The position numbers were made by a program, and so were the translations under genes. Shown here in pieces: positions 56,089 through 64,000 of a stretch of 64,000 nucleotides of DNA. The stretch lies in assembly GCF_022965805.1 (NCBI RefSeq), contig NC_133106.1, forward strand, positions 35,825,913 through 35,889,912, read 5' to 3'. The notes beneath the pieces are model-generated. The model did no database searches, was not told the DNA's origin, and saw only the letters and a list, made by a program, of their open reading frames with translations. The stretch is from Primulina eburnea (taxonomy: Eukaryota > Streptophyta > Magnoliopsida > Lamiales > Gesneriaceae). Position 1 is the first letter of the stretch. The number at the start of each line of letters is the position of its first letter.

Positions 56089-57606
56089 TAGACACACATT
56101 TATGTAAAATTCTTTTATATTTTCCCCCCCTTGAAATGAAATAAGTATTATAAACCAAACTAGGAAGGGGTTATTTTTATGTCGATGGGTATTTTCTAAT
56201 TATTCTTTATGCCATTCCAAAATTAAAGGATGAAAGAGCATTTATTTCAAGGGCTTGTGTTCGAAAATAGGGTTCTCTATTCCCCGAATGAATGTTATAT
56301 ATATTTATTGTTTTTAATAATTTAAATAAAATTAATCACGATAAAAAAATATTGATATGAAGATTAAAATCAATTATTTATTTTTTAAAAAAAATATAAA
56401 AAAAACAATCGATTATTTGACCGTAAAAAAAAAGCTAAGAAAAGTCGAGAATGTAATAAATGTTGTACAGTAAAAGTTAAGACAAAAAATGAGGTGACTG
56501 AAATGGCAGCTTCCATAAGTTGAAGTCATTTATAATTTCAACGACTCATTGTTTTATTGCATTAAGTTTTGGTTGGTAATGTCACCTTACGTTTATGCAA
56601 GGAAATTATTATTTCAATATCCCAGATTGATTCTCCCCCACTGTGTTATTTATTAACCATAACGAGATAGATATTTAATTAATTCGATTAATGTATTGTC
56701 AACATTCTTATCCAAGCAAAGATTGAGTATATATACTCCTATTTATTGCGGAAAAAAATGATTTATATATATAATTCGATACTTATATTGAACTAGAAAA
56801 TAAAATATATATAATATTTTTTTTCCACACGAATATAAAAATGTTAATGGGAAAACAAATTACATGTTTTCATCTTATTTAATTAATTTAAGAAATAATT
56901 ACACATTGATCATCGAAATTGGTAAGAACTAGAAACACACAATGTAAAATTGTAATATAATCTCGTCTCGACCTTATCGTGGTCTCGGCCGTCAGAGAGA
57001 AATTACTCCGTACATTCGAAACAAAGAGGATGAACAATGTTCAAATCTATGAAAATAATATTTAAGAAGAAGAAGAATAAGAATCTAAATGGATGGTACA
57101 AATTTCGATTGAAGTCGTTCTTTCATCTCTTCCAATCCCTATAGCCGCCCATGTGAAGCGTCAAAAGTCCCCTTTGATGAACCAAGGATTTAATAATTTT
57201 ATTTCCATGAAAAGACTTTCAAAAAATCTCCAAAGAGAGAGTTCCGAAGGAGAAAATCGAGTGTTCCAACAAGTAGGGATTCGAAAAATCTGATTTTTTT
57301 ACTCTTGACACGCAGAATTATGTATCGTGGGTCTTTCGTGCATATATGGTACTTTCCTGGGTCTGTACAGTAACTTCAATGACATCCCAACCGGCCACAC
57401 ACTGTCGTATGTAACCACAAATCAAATCACGCGACCGTGCCTTATTAGTCTTTCTTTCACAACTTTGATTAGTATATATCTCCAACTTTTCTCGAGGGTT
57501 TTGCTCATGTACTGGAACCATTTTGTTGACTTTTCCACTTATTTTCTTCACTTTTCGAGCAATTCAAGACAAATGAATACATAATTAGAAATGATAATGT
57601 GTCTCA

Positions 57607-57787
57607 GCAAAAACTTATGTGAGACGGTCTCTGTATTGTTGTTTGTGAGACAGATCTCTTATTTGGGTCATCCATAAAAAAATATTACTTTTTAATTTAA
57701 GAGTATTATTTTTTATTGTGAATATCGGTAGAGTTGACCCATCTTACAGATAAAGATTCGTGAGACCGTATCACAATAGACCTACTC
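57607..57787 (+). mobile_element. Foldback MITE copy F
   Basis: A plus-orientation copy runs from AGCAAAAACTTATGTGAGACGG to ATAGACCTACTC, with both ATTACTTTTT-type units and GAGTTGACCCATCTTACAG. The flanking 9-mers ATGTGTCTC and ATGTATCAG match at six positions only, so the duplication is eroded or the ends are imprecise. Confidence 0.82.
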
Positions 57788-57829
57788 ATGTATCAGATTT
57801 AAACCTATACTTGTACTAAATCCGTCCCA

Positions 57830-58345
57830 ATGGGTAATACGTTTTCGGGTTTAGACCCAGCTTGACGGATCTAAAAGTGGTTCTCGAATTTGGTCAAATC
57901 CGTCACCCCAAAATATGTCTATATATTAAAAATATATATGTATATTTATTATTAATAATATAATTATTTTTTTACACTAATATACCTTATTTATAATTTT
58001 AGTTTATAAATTTTTTGGATTGAAATTATTTTATTTTATTATTTTATGTTTAATATGAAAATATATCATTATATTTTTTAGTTATCAATTGAATACAAAT
58101 TATATATTTTAACTTGTTTTTTTATCCTGAATATTATTATATAAATTTGGACTTATAAATTTAATGATCCGCTAATTTTTAAATTTATTATTGAATAAAT
58201 ATAAAATTATATATTAATGGCCGTTCCAACGGGTCCAACCCGGATTAGGACCCTTCGGGTCATGGGATAGGGCGGGTCTGAAAAAAGACGGGGCGGGTAC
58301 TAGGTTTGGTCAAACTCACTCCAACTAGAACCCGTTGTCATCGCT
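57830..58345. repeat. GGGTCC-rich element remnant
   Basis: Two GC-rich ends (CCGTCCCAATGGGTAATACG near 57821 and CGGGTCCAACCCGGATTAGG near 58229, with GGGGCGGGTACTAGGT near 58292) enclose AT-rich filler. This is the usual look of a non-autonomous plant DNA element whose ends are rich in GGGTACCC-like units. No target duplication was found. Confidence 0.35.
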
Positions 58346-59475
58346 AGATCTGATGACATCCCGCTAAATTTGGGTGAAAATAAACATGTAAAATATGTAA
58401 AATTTAATTCAAAACGATATTACCTGTGTTTATCACACATCTTTCTATGATTTAATTAATAGGGCATGCCAGCAATTGAAAAAAATGGTACTAGAAATAG
58501 AAATTGGTCGAAATATTTTAGACAGCCGAAAATAAAATGATGTTTATATAGTGATTGAATTCAGTAGTTTCTCGTATCAAATTATTGACTCTAGAGATAT
58601 AGTAATATGGAGAAGGTACTGCAGGAAAAAAAGAGGCAAAATCCGATCGACCATCTATCAGAGAAAAAAGAACGAACGAAGGAGAAGAGGGGTGGAGTAG
58701 TAGTACTTCAATGCAATGCTATTTTTCCAATTCGAACCAAATGTTGCTTTAAAAATTGCTAATGTAATATGGGTTAATTAGTAAATAATGACTAAATCAA
58801 AATGAAATAACCATATTCATGAAGAAATTATTATAATTTACTAAATCATATTTAATTTCTTTCAAAATACAATGCAATTTATTACATCACTGACAACAGA
58901 CAACATTACCAAAAGAAAATAAAGCTCTAGGCTAGACAAGTAACTCTACAGCAAAACAAAGGTTTTCTCCAGACGATTGATCCTTCAGTCAAGCTGGCAC
59001 TCTTGCTTTCTTCAGACAAGACTCGCTAGCTGGGTTTGTTTTGAGGTTCGTTTTTGACTTCTTCCTTTCTCTAGTTTTTGCAGTAAACAAAACCATTTTC
59101 GTCGTCTGTTATTTTGTGCATGGAGGCTTCAACTGCAGCAACAAAATGAGACAATGGAGAGCTGGAATTAAAATATTAGCCTTGTCGGGATCACGGGAAA
59201 AATATTGAGACGATACGAATGGGTTTCCTAGCGTGTTATAATAAACTGATTTTCTAGCAACTTCTGTTAATCGTTTTAATGTAATAATCAAATATAAAAC
59301 CAGAGGTCAAGATGCTTGGTTGTCAGAGTTGTTCAGATAATTTATATATATTTATGATATGATATCTCAGTTATCAGTCATCACTCAAGTTGTCCAAACA
59401 AACTCACATGTACGAAACATAAATGAGAGAAGCAGTGTATGTGGAATTTTACCTGTGGGGAAGATGATTTTTGGG

Positions 59476-62400
59476 TCATGCACTCTCGCCTAGCACAGCA
59501 TCTTTTATCCTTTCAATAGTGCACTTGATCAGGCTGTTGACCGTTGCAACAGATCCTAATGAAAGCTTCGCGGTCGGGACCGAATCAACCAATATCTGAA
59601 ATGCGACAGTCAGTAAAGATCCGCCGGACCCAATCTCCAGTCCCCTACCAGCCTGATGTTTATTCGGCCCATCTGGAAGTATGGCAAATCCCGACGGCAA
59701 GAGGGCAACATAATCCGGGTCTCCACCACTTAAGACAACGTTCATGGCCATGATGTCTACTGGTGCATAAATGACATATGAGCCCGTCGAATCTGTGCAA
59801 CTCTCCTGTAGGATCAGCATGTTGCTTTGGCTTGAATTTGCACTCTGCATTAAAATGAACGAAATTAATCAATTAACCAATTCAATGAGATAAACAAATG
59901 TGATGGTCTAGATCTAAATAACATGACTCGTAATTTATATAACAAAAAAAAATTAACTACAATCTTTTTACCATATTTGTTGCAAATCAAGCTTTTCAAG
60001 GTAATGGAACTAAAAACTTACATTAACACGGAGTAAAGAAACGGAGTTTCCAGGATCACGGCCATTGGCAATATGTGCCATTTCTTGAACAAGGCCGCCA
60101 TTCGAAAGAATATCCCACTGAAGTTATCATACATGAAGCAGAATATACAAATCAGATTTATGAAATAATATGCCCAAGTTAAAATCCGTACCAAAATTCA
60201 ATGCTTGAACTGTTCATGTGTACCTCACTTCTTGAATTCTCATCCCTCAAGAAATCAAAAACTCTCTTTGGTGGAACTGGAAGCCAGAATGAAGTTGCGG
60301 CACTCAGCACAATTCCAGGCGGCCTCCCAGGCTCGTCCGTGCTTTTTCGAGTCATGACTCTAACATCATCAGCACCGCTTCCAGAAAGTGTCGTCCATGT
60401 ATGCGCGGTTGAAGCGCCAACACCGGTACAGAAACTCATCACCATTCTTTCAGCCAGTTTCAGCATACTCTTTCTACCCCCCGGGGATGATATCACTTCA
60501 TGATTATTTTTATTTTTCCCGATCAGTGTTGTGAAAAAGGACATTAAATTAATCGAACCATAATTAATTTACCTCCAATGTCACCAGCTGCAATGTTGTT
60601 TGCCATTGAACTTGCTAATCGTTCACATTGTCGGTCAAGTGTTGCTACCCAGCGCCTTGCCCCAAATGCCATTCCTGATTCAACTAGAGGTTTATAGATA
60701 CTATGAACAGATCTGTCATCCACCTCCACATGTTCAACCCATGTAACCTAACATATTAAGTTTAGATACAATATTACGATCCCGACTAGGAGTATCCAGG
60801 CCAGATTCATGGTATTGGTAAGATTTTTATCGGTTTATACCTTAGAGTAACCATTGGGAAGTTCTTGAATAAAACAACCTGATGGCCTCCTTCTACATCT
60901 TGATATAGAGGTAGGTCTAAGGTTGTCTAAAGAAACATCAACAACAGCCCAAATCCCTTCCGTATGTTGTTTGCAGTATCTCACGAAATAGATTTCGCGA
61001 GTCGGAACTAATGGAGACGGGACCTGGAACTCGGCTGTCATCTGAAATCAAAACATTAGAAACATATCATTAAAATTTGCTGCAGTGTATGGACTAATAT
61101 CAACAAGAATCCGGTCATTATCAATCTGTAAACTTAAGTTTCGCATATGAATTAATCAGATACTATAAAGATATACCACTTGAAGAGCTCCATTATAGTT
61201 TCCCGCCACACCGGTCGATAATACTTCCATGGTCGTTGCTCTGGAAACAATACTGGAGAACACATTGGACCATTGATTCTACAATTACAGTTACAGCATA
61301 TTAATTAATTGATTATTAAATTTTCAAATGAAGCCAAGATAAAGATAAATGGCAATAAGCTCATATGAGCGAAATTAACCTACCACGTCCATCAAGATCT
61401 CCACCAGATTAACATGGTTCATAATCACCACAGACGACTCCCGCGAGGCTTCAGATTTCATTCCCAATGGTTTTGTTCCAATCCCACGAGGAAAAGTTCG
61501 AATATATTCATCTTCACTCAAAATCTGAACAGGATTCGTCTCAGCGCTCCGAATCCACAAGGGCTCTCCAGTTTGCGCCATTCGTATGAGTTCCTCCATA
61601 GCTGCTACAGCCAGCTCGATGATCATCGGCTTGTCAGCCTCGGTAGGGCCAGAAAGTGACCTAAGAAGGTCTGGAGCTCCATAAACCTCTCCAGCAATGC
61701 CTGCTTGTGGAACGAAATTCCCAGCTCCAAGATCAAGTGAACGAGCCACTCCTTCAGGGAGATGAGGAGATGAGAGCACAGGTTTGCCGACATACTTTGC
61801 AGCTATTCCGAAAATCCTATCAATCTGGAAAGGAAAAATTTGGCCATTATTTACTTCATTTTACATGTAATGGAACACGTTCCCCCATATCTCTTCAATT
61901 AGTCAATCATTAACTTCATATTAATCACAATTTTAAAAGATACGGAGAATTAATTAAGTCCTTTTTCAGTTACCTCTTCTCTCAAGCGGCTATTTTCAAT
62001 CCTGAGTTGCTGCTCATCAAAGGACATTTCTCCAATGGCAGACGAGCCACCACATTTGGGACAAGTAGCATTACTGAGAGCTTCCTTGTATTGTAAGTTC
62101 TCTGCACGAAGCTTATCATTCTCGGTTTTCAGACTCGTGTTCTCATGGCGTTCATGTTGAGCCTGTACAATTATTCATCATCAGTGAAACCAACTACATT
62201 AAACAAATCTCCAAAACAAGTCGAAAAAGAATCTGTCTTCACCTTCATCTGGGTGCGCTTGTTTTGGAACCAAAATTTCACTTGCAGAGGCTCCAGCGTT
62301 AATCTCCGGCCAAGCTCCTTTCTTTGCTTGTCATCAGGATGCGGGCTTTCCTTGAAATATCTGTTCAAATGTTTATTTAAAAAAAATGAAGTTTTTTTCA

Positions 62401-62672
62401 TAAATGTGATTATATTGCATGTAGGTGTAGTATAATACTAACAATTCCATTTCTTGGATTTGATGCTGTGTGTGACGATGGTATCGCTTCTTCTTGGGTC
62501 TTTCATTGGGGTCTTGATCATCAATGGAGCCCGGAGCTTCCATAGTATTAGTGCCTGATTTTGTTTCATTATGATCATCACCCCGGATTAAGTCGTCCAT
62601 TTCATTTTCTGGTGTTTTTTGTTCCATGTCCAGCAAAAATTGGTGCCCGTCAAACATGTTTTGTGGAAACAT
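59476..62672 (-). CDS. PDF2: HD-ZIP class IV homeobox protein, PDF2/ATML1 group
   Basis: The ten exons are 62443-62672, 62243-62360, 61974-62162, 61384-61824, 61177-61278, 60841-61041, 60573-60747, 60224-60495, 60022-60117 and 59476-59844. They total 2193 bases and 730 residues. Order: an acidic N-terminus, the homeodomain at about 60-118 ([20 protein letters not shown] to [14 protein letters not shown]), a leucine zipper interrupted by a CPKCGG loop, a START domain from about residue 240 ([20 protein letters not shown]) and the HD-SAD region ([40 protein letters not shown]). These nuclear factors bind the L1 box and specify shoot epidermis. All junctions are GT-AG and in phase. Some stretches recall HDG2 rather than PDF2, so the exact orthologue within the group is inferred partly from gene neighbours. 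Confidence 0.95.
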
Positions 62673-62769
62673 CGATCTTTAACTACTTAACTGTAGTCTA
62701 CGCTGAGAAATAAAAGCTCAAGTCTTGAAACAGAAATGTAAAAGAATTACAATGAGAACACGAAGAATA

Positions 62770-62795
62770 TTTACATTTCATTAAAGAAATGTAAA
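62770..62795. promoter_or_regulatory. Perfect inverted repeat upstream of the HD-ZIP IV gene
   Basis: TTTACATTTC and GAAATGTAAA are exact reverse complements around the 6-base centre ATTAAA. The site stands about 100 bases before the start codon on the gene's 5' side. The core CATTAAAG resembles half of the HD-ZIP IV site GCATTAAATGC, so a dimer-binding operator is a possibility. It is a hypothesis only. Confidence 0.4.
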
Positions 62796-63587
62796 AAGAA
62801 TGCATGCATATGGTCTTTATAATTGTATAACCATATTTAAAAGTAAAAGCTTTAGCGGATTAACACAAATAATGCGTCAAGAAATCTTGACGTGATTGAA
62901 AATTTAATTGGATAGTCGCCAGAAGTATTCATTAAAACTTAAAAGTAATAAATGACGATGTTCGTGCTGCAAGTGGAAAATGGAGGGTGGATGCATCAAA
63001 TTAATGTGCAACAGACAAGTCATGATTTTGTACGAACTTTATTAATTTATTAGGAAAACCAGAATTCAAGGAACCTACCCAAGAATGGCGTTTTTCTCAG
63101 TGGCCTGAAAATTCGTATAATCAGCAACCCTGGAAGATTCACATATCAACCAAGAAACCCTAAAAAGTTGCTCTCATAAAATGGGTTTAGTTTTTTATTT
63201 TTATTTTTTTCCCTTTTTGGTTTTTGGAAGATAGTAGGTCGGGTTGAAAGTGATTGCTGATCTGGCAGTATCTTAAATGGCATTGACTTTGATTTCTTGG
63301 TTTTGGCTCTCCAAACAAGAGATTTGTTTTCCTTGTGCTGACATGCAAAAAGACTAAAATGATACAATAATTTTTTTCCCAAAATAATCTTACATTCGCA
63401 GAATCTGAAATGGCACTCTTTGAGTACACCGCTGTTTTTTTCCAATGCAAACTGGGTGGAGTAAATCTCAAATCTTTTCTCTCTGCCAACAAAAAGAATG
63501 AATAATAAACCTCAGCACAGAAAATGAAACTCAATATTGACAGCAGAAACTTATAACAAGAAAAACTGACGTGTTTGGACGCTTACA

Positions 63588-63731
63588 TGAATGAATAGAT
63601 AGGGCTCGCTGTTCATGAAACTTTGACGGGGAAAACCAAAGTGAGAACCCTTTACAGAATGAATGAATAGATCGGGCTCGCTGTTCATGAAACTTTGACG
63701 GGGAAAACCAAAGTGAGAACCCTTTACAGAA
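63588..63731. repeat. 72-bp tandem duplication, two copies
   Basis: The segments at 63588-63659 and 63660-63731 are almost identical, each containing AATGAATAGAT, GGGCTCGCTGTTCATGAAAC and GTGAGAACCCTTTACAGAA. I noticed one base difference (A versus C at 63601 and 63673). The near-identity suggests a recent event. It lies in the upstream region of the HD-ZIP IV gene. Confidence 0.92.
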
Positions 63732-64000
63732 CAAGTTTGGAGAAGAGATATAGAAGTAGAGATCTTTAATTCAGGTAAAAGGAATGCCGGGAAAGCAGCA
63801 TTTGGATTGTGAAATGAGGAGCACTGGGAATTCAGGTTTATTGATGAAGCTAGCTACTGGTTTTCTTGTAAGAACCTTTATTTAAGAAAAAAACAGATGG
63901 GATGTGAAGGAGATTGGTGAATTAGTAATTGAAGATTCGGAGGAGGCCGAAGAAGAATAAACATAATAAGCGACATATAAAAACAAGAAAGCTCTGGTGG

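Larger units (their letters stand above)
56100..59470. other. Intergenic spacer with MITE copy F
   Basis: AT-rich sequence holding MITE copy F and a GGGTCC/GGACCC-type repeat. Open frames at 57093-57293 and 57318-57584 carry no recognisable domain. The last part before 59476 is the likely 3' untranslated region of the HD-ZIP gene. Confidence 0.45.
62680..64000. other. HD-ZIP IV upstream region (promoter, leader)
   Basis: This is the 5' side of the minus-strand homeobox gene. It contains a 10-bp-arm inverted repeat near 62770 and a 72-bp tandem duplication near 63588, both listed separately. No exact L1 box (TAAATGYA) was noticed, although GAAATGTA occurs. Short minus-strand frames at 63146-63734 come from the duplication and low-complexity sequence. 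A leader intron, known in relatives, is possible but not located. Confidence 0.45.

Noticed and set aside
55828..56091. 87-codon plus-strand frame
   Set aside because: It spans the primer site, spacer and second repeat of the TRIM element.
57093..57584. Overlapping 66-85-codon frames on both strands
   Set aside because: No domain, no splice partner, AT-rich context.
3545..57787. Regularly repeated GTGAGACGGTCTCAC units considered as a CRISPR-like array or operator series
   Set aside because: The copies are dispersed over tens of kilobases in both orientations, each within a 160-185-bp unit with its own target duplication, so they are transposon ends.
63146..63734. Three overlapping minus-strand frames upstream of the HD-ZIP gene
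   Set aside because: Generated by the 72-bp tandem duplication and T/A-rich sequence; they lie in the probable promoter or leader.

Overview
The window is nuclear DNA of a eudicot plant. It is AT-rich, has many-exon genes with GT-AG introns, a plant tRNA-Trp gene, nuclear genes for chloroplast proteins and plant-type transposon remnants. A short inverted-repeat transposon family (MITE) with palindromic GTGAGACGGTCTCAC ends is present in six full copies. I remember this repeat from asterids, especially Lamiales, but the species assignment is only a guess.

Layout, left to right. 2.2-2.4 kb: a MIR171 hairpin (+). 4.0-4.5 kb: a broken S40/DUF584 senescence-regulator gene (-). 7.6-8.8 kb: ATPC, the chloroplast ATP synthase gamma subunit (-). 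10.3-12.0 kb: a decayed TYW3-TYW2 wybutosine-synthesis pseudogene (+). 14.0-18.0 kb: a GPI-anchored SPARK-type protein like At1g61900 (+, 7 exons). 20.7-21.0 kb: a small basic protein (-). 22.4-24.5 kb: SufB/ABCI8, chloroplast Fe-S assembly (-). 26.8-30.8 kb: an RBP45-type triple-RRM protein (-, 6 exons). 31.9-35.2 kb: a TOM1-like remnant with a Copia gag fragment in its first intron (-). 35.6 kb: tRNA-Trp(CCA) immediately ahead of a PPR336-type PPR gene (+). 38.4-38.8 kb: a small unrecognised protein (-). 41.5-49.0 kb: phospholipase A I, LRR-ARM-patatin (-, 18 exons). 52.8-53.4 kb: VPS28 (+). 59.5-62.7 kb: an HD-ZIP IV homeobox gene of the PDF2/ATML1 class (-, 10 exons). Transposon remnants and AT-rich spacer lie between.

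The genes do not form a pathway. They look like an ancestral linkage group. From memory, their Arabidopsis counterparts fall into two pairs of duplicated blocks: At1g11/At1g61 (MIR171b/c, S40, At1g61900, PPR336, RBP45B, PLA I) and At4g04/At4g21 (S40, ATPC1, TYW, ABCI8, PDF2/ATML1, VPS28, TOM1). Here they sit interleaved in one 64 kb segment. Three members (S40, TYW, TOM1-like) appear to be decaying, as expected of fractionation after polyploidy.

Exon boundaries were read by eye from splice sites and reading phase. Every multi-exon gene listed closes in frame except SufB, whose single intron has a phase problem that is reported as a finding. I saw no CRISPR array, operon or wholly new gene system.
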